64,000 nt of DNA from Spirosoma montaniterrae. GTDB taxonomy: Bacteria; Bacteroidota; Bacteroidia; Cytophagales; Spirosomataceae. This document shows positions 17,151-24,870 of this stretch, one piece after another. Position 1 is the stretch's first letter. Each line of letters begins with the position of its first letter. The position numbers were made by a program, and so were the translations under genes. The notes beneath the pieces are model-generated. The model searched no databases and was not told the DNA's origin. It saw only the letters and a list, made by a program, of their open reading frames with translations. The stretch is taken from assembly GCF_001988955.1 (NCBI RefSeq), contig NZ_CP014263.1, forward strand, positions 1,922,001 to 1,986,000. The letters run 5' to 3'.

Positions 17151-17207
17151 GTAACGCGGGTGGAAACCCGCTGTTTAGCTATTGATTCGGGTTTCCACCC
17201 GCATTAC
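17151..17207. repeat. 20-bp inverted repeat (GCGGGTGGAAACCCG arms)
   Basis: GTAACGCGGGTGGAAACCCG at 17151-17170 pairs with CGGGTTTCCACCCGCATTAC at 17188-17207 with one mismatch. The right arm lies within the DUF1599 reading frame and encodes its last residues. The left arm begins 2 bp upstream of the BT_3928-type start codon. Confidence 0.8.
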
Positions 17208-17733
17208 TTTTAATTAAACAAAAAACGGCGTAGTTGATCATGTCCATATAGTTCGCTTCAACACCTTCAGACACGAGTGTTGCCCCTTCATTATCTTCAA
17301 TCTGCTTTGTTCGCAGAAGCTTCATCAAGATAATATCCGTCATTGAACTAATGCGCATATCGCGCCAGGCTTCGCCGTAATCGTGATTCTTGGCGAATAA
17401 CAAATCAATAACCCGGCCAATTTGTTCATCATATAGTTTTTCGAGTTCGCCGGTCGGAATGTCCGTGCGTTTGTCAGTTGCCAACTGCATCTGAATCAGG
17501 GCCATCACGCAATAGTTGATAATACCCACAAATTCCGGCTCAATGCCCTCACCTACCTTGCTGACCCCCGTTTCCTGCAATGTTCGGATACGCTGGGCTT
17601 TGATGAAAATCTGGTCGGTGATGCTCGACAACCGCAGAATGCGCCACGCGGTGCCATAATCTTTATTTTTTTTCAGAAATAAGTCCTTGCAGCGTTGAAT
17701 AACCTGCCGATATTCGGTCTCTGTAGTTAACAT
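17179..17733 (-). CDS. DUF1599 protein with two tandem domains
   Basis: 184 residues from the ATG at 17733. The frame extends to 17769, but MLTTETEYRQVIQRCKDLFL is the usual family start and the extension would overlap the divergent folP. The protein is an internal duplication: the first unit has KNKDYGTAWRILRLSSITDQ and ends GIEPEFVGIINYCVMAL, and the second has KNHDYGEAWRDMRISSMTD and ends GVEANYMDMINYAVFCL. The family's function is not established; I recall it being called a nucleotide-modification-associated domain. The C-terminal tail NAGGNPNQ comes from an inverted repeat. Divergent from folP, only 11 bp apart. Confidence 0.87.
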   Translation of the reverse strand: MLTTETEYRQVIQRCKDLFLKKNKDYGTAWRILRLSSITDQIFIKAQRIRTLQETGVSKVGEGIEPEFVGIINYCVMALIQMQLATDKRTDIPTGELEKLYDEQIGRVIDLLFAKNHDYGEAWRDMRISSMTDIILMKLLRTKQIEDNEGATLVSEGVEANYMDMINYAVFCLIKSNAGGNPNQ

Positions 17734-17744
17734 AATCATATATA

Positions 17745-18590
17745 ATGCCGAAAGGTACGAAGAAAACACTAAACTGCCGGGGCCGACTTATTGACCTGAC
17801 TACGCCCGTTGTGATGGGCATTCTGAATGTAACACCCGATTCGTTTTATACCGGGAGCCGGGTTTCAGCCAACGCCGATCTGGTTGAACGTGCCGGGCAG
17901 ATGCTGGCCGACGGGGCGACGTTCATCGATATTGGCGGTTATTCGACCCGCCCTGGTGCCAATGACATCAGCCCCGCCGAAGAAGCCGACCGCGTGTTGC
18001 CCGCTATTGAAGCCGTTTTGCGTCAGTATCCGAACGCGCTGATTTCGGTCGATACGTTCCGGGCCGAAGTAGCCCGACAAGCCGTAGACGCGGGTGCCTC
18101 TATGGTCAACGACGTGGCCGGTGGCACGCTTGACCCGCTCATGTTCGAGACTGTGGCCGGGCTGGGTGTGCCGTATGTGCTGATGCACCTGCGCGGAAAT
18201 CCCAAAACCATGCAGTCGCTATCGGTTTATGAGAATCTGGTCGTTGATGTAGTAGATGAAATTGGGGTTCAGTTGGCGAAACTTCGGGCATTGGGCGCGA
18301 AAGACGTGCTGCTCGATCCTGGTTTTGGTTTTGCCAAAACACCTGCGCAGAATTTCGAGCTACTTAGTCAGTTAAACGCTTTTCAGCAGTTCGATGAACC
18401 ACTACTGATTGGCCTTTCGCGCAAATCAACCATCTGGAAAACACTTAACATATCGGCGGATGCGGCCCTGAATGGCACAACGGTATTGAACACAGCCGCC
18501 TTGCTGAAAGGAGCCTCCGTGCTGCGTGTACACGATGTTCGGGAAGCTGTTGAAGCGATAAAATTAAGCCAGCGTCTAAATTTTTTTTAA
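17745..18590 (+). CDS. folP: Dihydropteroate synthase
   Basis: A 281-residue TIM-barrel enzyme that condenses p-aminobenzoate with dihydropterin pyrophosphate in folate synthesis. The signatures are intact: MGILNVTPDSFY, IGGYSTRPGA, MVNDVAGG, LDPGFGFAKT and GLSRKST. The length is normal. It starts 11 bp from the divergent DUF1599 gene, a head-to-head arrangement that leaves almost no room for two promoters unless they lie inside the genes. Confidence 0.96.
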   Translation: MPKGTKKTLNCRGRLIDLTTPVVMGILNVTPDSFYTGSRVSANADLVERAGQMLADGATFIDIGGYSTRPGANDISPAEEADRVLPAIEAVLRQYPNALISVDTFRAEVARQAVDAGASMVNDVAGGTLDPLMFETVAGLGVPYVLMHLRGNPKTMQSLSVYENLVVDVVDEIGVQLAKLRALGAKDVLLDPGFGFAKTPAQNFELLSQLNAFQQFDEPLLIGLSRKSTIWKTLNISADAALNGTTVLNTAALLKGASVLRVHDVREAVEAIKLSQRLNFF

Positions 18591-18598
18591 GCCGGGTC

Positions 18599-18629
18599 TT
18601 GTGTTTACTGTTATAAACTTCTACTTTTG
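18599..18629 (+). promoter_or_regulatory. Promoter of the tRNA-Lys gene (TTG-N20-TACTTTTG)
   Basis: TTG at 18599-18601 and TACTTTTG at 18622-18629 are 20 bp apart, a good match to the Bacteroidota housekeeping promoter. The start site would be near 18635, about 34 nt before the mature tRNA. Confidence 0.7.
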
Positions 18630-18668
18630 CAATCCCAAACGACAACGACCCGTTGTTTGTCGGGTGCC

Positions 18669-18741
18669 GATCTGGTAGCTCAGCTGGTAGAGCAATACAC
18701 TTTTAATGTATGGGTCCTGGGTTCGAATCCCAGCCGGATCA
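18669..18741 (+). tRNA. tRNA-Lys (anticodon TTT)
   Basis: A full cloverleaf can be drawn. The acceptor arms are GATCTGG and CCGGATC, the D arm GCTC/GAGC, the anticodon stem ATACA/TGTAT with loop CTTTTAA, a 5-nt variable loop, and the T arm CTGGG-TTCGAAT-CCCAG. The discriminator is A and CCA is not encoded. The anticodon is TTT, reading AAA/AAG lysine codons. Confidence 0.95.
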
Positions 18742-18743
18742 CG

Positions 18744-18771
18744 AAGCCGCTTCAGAGAAGCGGCTTTTTTT
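18744..18771 (+). terminator. Intrinsic terminator of the tRNA-Lys gene
   Basis: A 10-bp stem AAGCCGCTTC/GAAGCGGCTT with a 3-nt AGA loop is followed by a run of T. It begins 3 nt after the tRNA end. Confidence 0.9.
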
Positions 18772-19105
18772 GTTTTTCTGTTATCCCTGTCTGGCAAAAA
18801 TTACAGAAACTACTCTCCTCTATAATCAGGCTGGCAATAGTCACTTTCCAAGAACAAATATCATCAAATTCATAATTACTACTGATTGCTATTAAATTCC
18901 GCCAAACGCGGTTTTTGCCAAATATATTTTGTATTATATTGCAAGACTTTATCGCAAACGCCCTTCTTTTCTCACGCAACGTGCCGATTTTATTCTTCTG
19001 AGCACAGCGTATTATTTTAAATTTTCGTAATTATTAGGCTTGTTTTTTGAAAAACTGTCAAAAACAGTGTTCATTGAACGGCTTTACCCAACACTGTTTA
19101 CGACC
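18772..19105 (+). other. AT-rich intergenic region upstream of gltB
   Basis: No gene is supported here. The sequence is markedly AT-rich after 18880, as expected of the gltB promoter and leader. I find no clean TTG-N20-TAnnTTTG pair. A 75-codon minus-strand open frame in this stretch lacks any recognisable motif or ribosome site and is treated as chance. Confidence 0.6.
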
Positions 19106-22100
19106 ATGTCTGATCAGGTTGACCAACCCACCGTTCGGCAGGAGCCGCTGCATCAGGGCCTTTATCGCTCCGAGTTTGAACATGATAATTGTGGTATTGG
19201 CTTCATTGCCCATATCAAAGGCCGAAAATCGCACCGGATCGTCTCCGATGCGCTCCAGATGCTCCGGCGCATGGAACACCGGGGAGCCGTTGGTTCCGAA
19301 GCCAACTCGGGCGATGGCGCCGGTCTGCTGATTCAGATTCCACACGAGTTTTTCCTGGACGAAACCCGTAAACTCGGTGTTCACCTGCCCGCTGCCGGTG
19401 AATATGGCGTGGGCATGGTGTATTTTCCGAAAGACGTGTGGCTGCGTGAAGAATGCCGGGCCATTCTGAATCGAAAAATGAAACGGCTGGGGCTGGAGCT
19501 TCTCTGCTACCGCGTGGTGCCGGTCAACAATGGCGATCTCGGCGCAGGATCGCGGTCGGCAGAGCCACAGATGGAACAGGTGTTTATTAAACGCCCGGCA
19601 GACATTACCAATACCGACGATTTCGAGCGTAAACTTTATATTCTTCGTAACTATAGTACTCGCATTATCAACGAGACCGTAACCGATGTCAACAACTTTT
19701 ACTTCTCGTCGCTATCGTGCCGTACCATTACCTATAAAGGGCAGCTTACAACGTTACAATTAGAACCGTACTTCCCGGATTTGCAGCATGAAGACGTGGT
19801 TTCGGCTCTTGGTGTAGTACACTCGCGCTTTTCGACCAATACGTTTCCCTCGTGGAAACTGGCGCAGCCGTTCCGCTACATCGCTCACAACGGGGAGATT
19901 AATACCGTTAAGGGCAATGTAAACTGGATGAAAGCCGCCGAAGGGCTGCTTGAATCGAGCAAGTTTACGAAAGAGGAGATGGACATGCTGCTGCCCATCT
20001 GCGACCCCAAACAATCAGACTCGGCCAACCTCGACAATGCTATTGAATTGCTTGTCATGAGTGGCCGGTCACTGCCACACGTGATGATGATGCTGATTCC
20101 CGAAGCCTGGGACGGCAACGCACACATGGACCCCGCCCGGCGGGCATTCTATGAATTTCACGCAGCCCTGATTGAACCCTGGGATGGCCCCGCGTCGATT
20201 TCATTCACGGATGGTCGCATCGTCGGTGCTACCCTCGACCGCAATGGCTTGCGTCCGTCGCGCTTCTGGGTCACGAACGACGATATCGTGATTATGGCTT
20301 CGGAAGTGGGTGTGCTGGACATTGACCCTGTCAAAGTAGTCAAAAAAGGCCGTTTGCAGCCTGGCAAAATGTTCCTCGTTGATATGGAACAGGGTCGGAT
20401 TGTGGCCGACGAAGAGATTAAAGAGCAGATGAGTTCCCGTCAGCCCTATCAAACCTGGCTTGATGAGAACAAGATCAGAATCTCGGACCTCGAAGCCCCC
20501 ATCCGGTCGTACAACCCGTATGATCCGGCCAAACTGCTGCGGATGCAACAGGCGTTCGGCTTCACGTCGGAAGATTTGCGGATGATTCTGGCTCCAATGG
20601 TCGAAACGGGCAAGGAAGCTCTCGGTTCGATGGGCGTCGACGTGCCGCTGGCTGTGCTGTCGGAACAGAGTCAGCACATGAGCCATTATTTCAAGCAGTT
20701 GTTTGCGCAGGTAACGAACCCGCCCATCGACTCGATTCGGGAGCGGGCCATCATGTCGTTGATTTCGTTCGTCGGTGCTACCTACAACCTGTTGAGCGAA
20801 TCGCCCGAACACTGCCGGCAGGTCGAACTCGATCAGCCCGTGCTTACTACGCCGGAGTTCGACAAGTTACGGTTTATCGACAAGCCTAAGTTTCAGGCTA
20901 AAACCATCAACTGCCTGTTTACGGCTGATGGTAACGGCAAATCGCTCGAACGCGCCCTCGACCGCATCTGCCGCTATGCTGAAGATGCCATTCAGGACGG
21001 CTACTCGATTCTGGTATTGTCGGATCGGTCCATTGATTCGAGCCACGCGCCAATTCCGTCGCTGCTGTCAACCTCAGCCATTCACCACCACCTCATCCGG
21101 CAGGGTCTGCGGGGTAAAGTGGGCATTCTGGTCGAAGCGGGCGACGTTTGGGAAACACACCACGTTGCCACGCTGATTGGCTACGGCGCATCGGGCGTGA
21201 ACCCGTACATGGCCTTCGAGACCATCGCCAACATGAGGGAAAAAGGGCTATTGGCGGTTGAGTACGACCTCGATAAACTCTACAAAAACTACATCAAGGC
21301 CGTTAATGGCGAGTTGCTCAAAATCTTCTCCAAGATGGGCATTTCGACCCTGCAATCGTATCAGGGAGCCATGATTTTCGAGTGCCTCGGCCTCAATGCC
21401 GACGTAGTGAACCGCTACTTTACGGGTACCGTGTCGCGCATTGGCGGTATGGGATTAGACGAAATTGCCCGCGAGATTTTAGTGCGGCATTGCGTGGCTT
21501 TCCCGCCCGTTCCGGTGGCAAACCCACGGCTGGAAGTAGGTGGGATTTACCAGTGGAAACAACGGGGCGAAAAGCATATTTTTAACCCCGATACTATTCA
21601 CCTGCTCCAACAATCGACCAAAAAGAACGACTACCAGTTGTTCAAAAAATACAGCAAACTTATTGACGATCAGACGCAGAAAGCCATTACGTTACGTGGC
21701 CTGATGAAGTTCAAAAGAGGTACGCCCGTCTCTATCGACGAGGTCGAACCCATTGAAAGCATCTTCAAACGGTTTGCTACGGGGGCTATGTCGTTCGGAT
21801 CGATTTCGTGGGAAGCACACACCACGCTCGCCATTGCCATGAACCGTATCGGTGGCAAGAGCAACTCCGGCGAAGGCGGTGAAGACGAACTGCGCTACAC
21901 CCCGCTTGCCAACGGCGACAGCCTGAACTCGGCCATCAAACAGGTGGCATCGGGTCGGTTTGGCGTTACAAGCTACTACCTGACCAACGCGCAGGAGTTG
22001 CAGATTAAAATGGCGCAGGGTGCCAAGCCCGGCGAAGGTGGTCAACTGCCCGGCTTTAAAGTTGACGACTGGATTGGCCGGACGCGCCACAGTACGCCCG

Positions 22101-23704
22101 GCGTGGGTCTGATTTCGCCCCCACCCCACCACGATATTTATTCCATCGAAGATTTGGCGCAGCTAATCTCCGACCTCAAAAACGCGAACCGGGCGGCCCG
22201 TATCAGCGTCAAATTGGTGTCGGAAGCGGGCGTTGGCACCATTGCCGCCGGCGTTGCCAAAGCCCATGCCGACCATATTCTGATTTCGGGCCATGATGGT
22301 GGAACGGGAGCCTCGCCCCTGTCAAGCATCCGGCACGCGGGTTTGCCCTGGGAACTGGGCCTGGCCGAAGCGCACCAAACGCTGGTGAAAAATAAGCTGC
22401 GGGGCCGTGTAACGGTGCAAACCGATGGGCAGATGCGGACAGGCCGCGACCTGGCTATTGCGGCTCTGCTCGGTGCCGAAGAGTTTGGCGTAGCCACGGC
22501 GGCATTGGTCGCTACGGGCTGTATTATGATGCGGAAGTGTCACCTGAACACTTGCCCCGTTGGCGTGGCAACGCAAAACAAAGAGCTACGTGCCCTGTTT
22601 ACGGGCAAGCCCGAACACGTGGTGAATATGTTTACGTTTCTGGCAATGGAACTGCGCGAGATTATGGCCGAACTGGGTTTCCGCACCGTAAACGAGATGG
22701 TTGGTCAGTCGCAAATGCTTGAACTCCGCTCCGATCTGGCGCACTGGAAACACAAAAACGTTAATTTCGACGCCCTGCTGTATAAAGAGCCGACCAACCT
22801 CGACGTGGCACTGTACAAGCAGGAAGAACAAAACCACGAACTCGAACACGTACTCGACCGCAAACTAATTGAACTGGCGAAACCCGCGCTCGACGCTGCG
22901 GAGTCGGTCTACGGCGAGTTTACGGTGCAAAATATCGACCGGAGCATTGGCACGATGCTCTCGAACGAAATCTCGAAAGTGTATGGTGGTCCGGGTCTGC
23001 CCGAAAGCACGATTCATGTCAAGCTGCGCGGCACGGCGGGCCAAAGTTTCGGCGCGTTTGCAACAGGCGGTATTAAACTCGAACTCGAAGGCGATGCGAA
23101 CGACTATTTCGGCAAAGGGCTGTGCGGGGCGCAACTGATTGTGTATCCCGACCGAACAGCTACGTTTAAACCCGAAGAAAACAGCATCGTTGGCAACGTT
23201 TCGTTTTATGGCGCAACGTCGGGCGAAGCGTTTATTCGGGGCATGGCGGGCGAGCGGTTCTGCGTCCGCAACTCCGGCGCAAAAGTTGTGGTCGAAGGTG
23301 TAGGTGATCACGGTCTGGAATACATGACGGGTGGTTTGGCCGTTATTTTGGGACAAACCGGGCGCAACTTCGCGGCTGGGATGTCGGGCGGAGTGGCTTA
23401 CGTCTGGGATCAGGACGGAAGTTTCGCGAGTAAGGTCAATCCCGAAATGGTGACGCTGGAGCCACTGAACGACGAGGACCGGAGCATTGTGCGCGAGTAT
23501 GTCGATAAGCATTTCCAGTACACGACGAGCAACGTTGCCCTCGCGCTGATTCAGGACTGGGACGCCCGTATTGGTCAGTTTGTGAAGGTTATGCCCGAAG
23601 ACTTCCGCAAGGCACTGGCCGGTCGCGGCATCGCCCTGTCTGAACAGATTCGCGACAAAAACGTGGTCTATCAGGACATTACGGTGGATGTGACGCAGGG
23701 GTGA
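19106..23704 (+). CDS. gltB: Glutamate synthase large subunit (GOGAT alpha)
   Basis: About 1532 residues. It makes glutamate from glutamine and 2-oxoglutarate with the GltD subunit. Domains in order: a type II glutamine amidotransferase whose catalytic Cys follows a short propeptide (EHDNCGIGFIAHIKG), a central domain, the FMN-binding synthase domain (NSGEGGEDELRYTPL, AKPGEGGQLPG), the [3Fe-4S] cysteine segment CIMMRKCHLNTCPVG and the C-terminal GXGXG beta-helix (FATGGIKLELEGDANDYFGKG). The frame is open from 19040, but ATG at 19106 places the catalytic Cys about 30 residues in, as is usual. gltD is not adjacent: about 1.2 kb of small unrelated genes intervene. Confidence 0.95.
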   Translation: MSDQVDQPTVRQEPLHQGLYRSEFEHDNCGIGFIAHIKGRKSHRIVSDALQMLRRMEHRGAVGSEANSGDGAGLLIQIPHEFFLDETRKLGVHLPAAGEYGVGMVYFPKDVWLREECRAILNRKMKRLGLELLCYRVVPVNNGDLGAGSRSAEPQMEQVFIKRPADITNTDDFERKLYILRNYSTRIINETVTDVNNFYFSSLSCRTITYKGQLTTLQLEPYFPDLQHEDVVSALGVVHSRFSTNTFPSWKLAQPFRYIAHNGEINTVKGNVNWMKAAEGLLESSKFTKEEMDMLLPICDPKQSDSANLDNAIELLVMSGRSLPHVMMMLIPEAWDGNAHMDPARRAFYEFHAALIEPWDGPASISFTDGRIVGATLDRNGLRPSRFWVTNDDIVIMASEVGVLDIDPVKVVKKGRLQPGKMFLVDMEQGRIVADEEIKEQMSSRQPYQTWLDENKIRISDLEAPIRSYNPYDPAKLLRMQQAFGFTSEDLRMILAPMVETGKEALGSMGVDVPLAVLSEQSQHMSHYFKQLFAQVTNPPIDSIRERAIMSLISFVGATYNLLSESPEHCRQVELDQPVLTTPEFDKLRFIDKPKFQAKTINCLFTADGNGKSLERALDRICRYAEDAIQDGYSILVLSDRSIDSSHAPIPSLLSTSAIHHHLIRQGLRGKVGILVEAGDVWETHHVATLIGYGASGVNPYMAFETIANMREKGLLAVEYDLDKLYKNYIKAVNGELLKIFSKMGISTLQSYQGAMIFECLGLNADVVNRYFTGTVSRIGGMGLDEIAREILVRHCVAFPPVPVANPRLEVGGIYQWKQRGEKHIFNPDTIHLLQQSTKKNDYQLFKKYSKLIDDQTQKAITLRGLMKFKRGTPVSIDEVEPIESIFKRFATGAMSFGSISWEAHTTLAIAMNRIGGKSNSGEGGEDELRYTPLANGDSLNSAIKQVASGRFGVTSYYLTNAQELQIKMAQGAKPGEGGQLPGFKVDDWIGRTRHSTPGVGLISPPPHHDIYSIEDLAQLISDLKNANRAARISVKLVSEAGVGTIAAGVAKAHADHILISGHDGGTGASPLSSIRHAGLPWELGLAEAHQTLVKNKLRGRVTVQTDGQMRTGRDLAIAALLGAEEFGVATAALVATGCIMMRKCHLNTCPVGVATQNKELRALFTGKPEHVVNMFTFLAMELREIMAELGFRTVNEMVGQSQMLELRSDLAHWKHKNVNFDALLYKEPTNLDVALYKQEEQNHELEHVLDRKLIELAKPALDAAESVYGEFTVQNIDRSIGTMLSNEISKVYGGPGLPESTIHVKLRGTAGQSFGAFATGGIKLELEGDANDYFGKGLCGAQLIVYPDRTATFKPEENSIVGNVSFYGATSGEAFIRGMAGERFCVRNSGAKVVVEGVGDHGLEYMTGGLAVILGQTGRNFAAGMSGGVAYVWDQDGSFASKVNPEMVTLEPLNDEDRSIVREYVDKHFQYTTSNVALALIQDWDARIGQFVKVMPEDFRKALAGRGIALSEQIRDKNVVYQDITVDVTQG

Positions 23705-23705
23705 T

Positions 23706-23828
23706 AAATTAGCTACTGAAGAATATTCTTATGGCTACACAGTGCGAGAACGTCGAATAATTCGCGAACTTGTAGAAGCAAATCGAGACTTCTTAATCAG
23801 CAAATGGAATGACTTCTTTGGAAAATAA
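23706..23828 (+). pseudogene. 3' remnant of a DUF4160 gene
   Basis: Immediately after the gltB stop a 40-codon frame without its own start reads LATEEYSYGYTVRERRIIRE, then LVEANRDFLISKWNDFFGK and a stop. This resembles the C-terminal part of DUF4160 proteins, in which a charged helix ending in a WxxYF/WN-type motif follows the core. The N-terminal core is missing. The next gene is DUF2442, the usual DUF4160 partner, and an intact DUF4160-DUF2442 pair lies downstream of gltD. The homology is judged by eye over a short stretch. Confidence 0.5.
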
Positions 23829-24144
23829 CATCGTTGACAAACCAGCGACCGATCCGGTGGACCAGTTAATTTTAGAAAGAGGGCTTCGTATTAAACAGCT
23901 TTTCTTCAGCGTAGAGATGGATCGAATGCTGATACTATTAACAAATGGCAACGTGCTGAATTTGAGGCTTTCACAGTATGAAAGACTTAAAAATGCTACT
24001 TCCGTTCAATTGCTTCAGTATTCGTTGATTGGCAACGGTATTGCTGTTAGTTGGGATGAACTGGATGAGGATTTATCACTGAAAGGATTCATCAAACAAG
24101 CAGCGTTGACTAATGCGGTAAGACAACTGGAAGTTGCTGTTTGA
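23809..24144 (+). CDS. DUF2442 protein
   Basis: 111 residues. The segment LRIKQLFFSVEMDRMLILLT, then NGNVLNLRLSQYERLKNAT, YSLIGNGIAVSWDELDED and LSLKGFI matches the DUF2442 subtype with a Pro/Tyr-arg-Leu core and a W-x-LDEDLS ending. The first 25 residues are a non-conserved extension, and the ATG at 23809 overlaps the DUF4160 remnant. A later start is possible. The family has no proven function. The base composition is more AT-rich than gltB or gltD. It lies between gltB and gltD on the same strand. Confidence 0.75.
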   Translation: MTSLENNIVDKPATDPVDQLILERGLRIKQLFFSVEMDRMLILLTNGNVLNLRLSQYERLKNATSVQLLQYSLIGNGIAVSWDELDEDLSLKGFIKQAALTNAVRQLEVAV

Positions 24145-24178
24145 ACGATGACAAGATGATTGACGAAAGCGATTCTCC

Positions 24179-24433
24179 ATGTCCCAGAAATGTCCCTTGT
24201 ATAAACAGGTAGATCTGTTGAAGGATTTTCCTGAACACAAACTCCTCGCTAAGGACTTAGTGACACCTATTGAATACTTAGAGTCGCCGGAGCCGGGAGT
24301 TTCTAATGGTTATTACGTGGAAGCCTTCAATGCTATCGGTAAAACTATTGCCGTATTTATTGTTGAGGAAGACGCACTAGAGCCATTAACTGAACATGAC
24401 GTGTTCTCAAAACGGACCCTCGAAACCGCCTGA
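24179..24433 (+). CDS. DUF4926-like small protein
   Basis: 84 residues. YKQVDLLKDFPEHKLLAKDL, later YYVEAFNAIGKTIAVFIVEE and DALEPLTEHD follow the DUF4926 pattern (a V-x-LLEDLPE opening, then a VEF/dG-x-T-x-A strand pair and a LRPL-type end), although the usual GTVV segment is altered to VTPIEYL. These are small SH3-like proteins found beside toxin-like or other orphan genes. No function is established. It lies 34 bp after DUF2442 and 5 bp before the DUF29 gene, so it is probably cotranscribed. Confidence 0.65.
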   Translation: MSQKCPLYKQVDLLKDFPEHKLLAKDLVTPIEYLESPEPGVSNGYYVEAFNAIGKTIAVFIVEEDALEPLTEHDVFSKRTLETA

Positions 24434-24438
24434 AAGCT

Positions 24439-24864
24439 ATGAAAAATTGGGAAGACATAACATCGACTTCCGAGTTGCTGGCCGCGCAGGAAATCAAACA
24501 ATCGTTCGATGCCGGCGACCTGGCCGACGTTGAATACGGCCTAAATCAGCTAATTGAAACCATGGCGCGTTCGGAGCGACGAGCGTTGAAGAGTCAGCTT
24601 ATCCGGCTAATGATGCACGTAATAAAATGGAAGGTTCAACCCGAAAAGCGGTCAAAAAGTTGGTTGCTCACAATTCTTAATGCCCGCTTCGAAATTGCCG
24701 AACTCCGTGAATTTACTCCATCACTGAACGAAGACGTTATTCAGGCAATTTGGGAAGCAGCCTTGAAGCAGGCCCGCACCGAAGCCAATATTGACACTGA
24801 CCTGCCGACCAACCACGTTGAGTTAACCTGGGAAGACGTATTTGACACAAAGTACACGCTGTAA
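24439..24864 (+). CDS. DUF29 family protein
   Basis: 141 residues, mostly helical. Conserved DUF29 features are visible: an N-terminal WEDITSTSELLAAQEIKQSF, then LNQLIETMARSERRALKSQL, IRLMMHVIKWKVQPEKRSKS and WLLTILNARFEI, with the family's typical PSL in FTPSLNEDV. The family is common in cyanobacteria and other phyla in many copies. Function is unknown. It ends 6 bp before gltD, so gltD translation may be coupled to it. Confidence 0.82.
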   Translation: MKNWEDITSTSELLAAQEIKQSFDAGDLADVEYGLNQLIETMARSERRALKSQLIRLMMHVIKWKVQPEKRSKSWLLTILNARFEIAELREFTPSLNEDVIQAIWEAALKQARTEANIDTDLPTNHVELTWEDVFDTKYTL

Positions 24865-24870
24865 GTTGTA

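Noticed and set aside
17733..17769. GTG start at 17769 giving DUF1599 a 12-residue extension
   Set aside because: The extension would overlap the folP start and does not match the family N-terminus; the ATG at 17733 does.
18752..18979. A 75-codon minus-strand frame between tRNA-Lys and gltB
   Set aside because: It partly overlaps the tRNA terminator, has no start context and no recognisable family; AT-rich gap frames of this size occur by chance.
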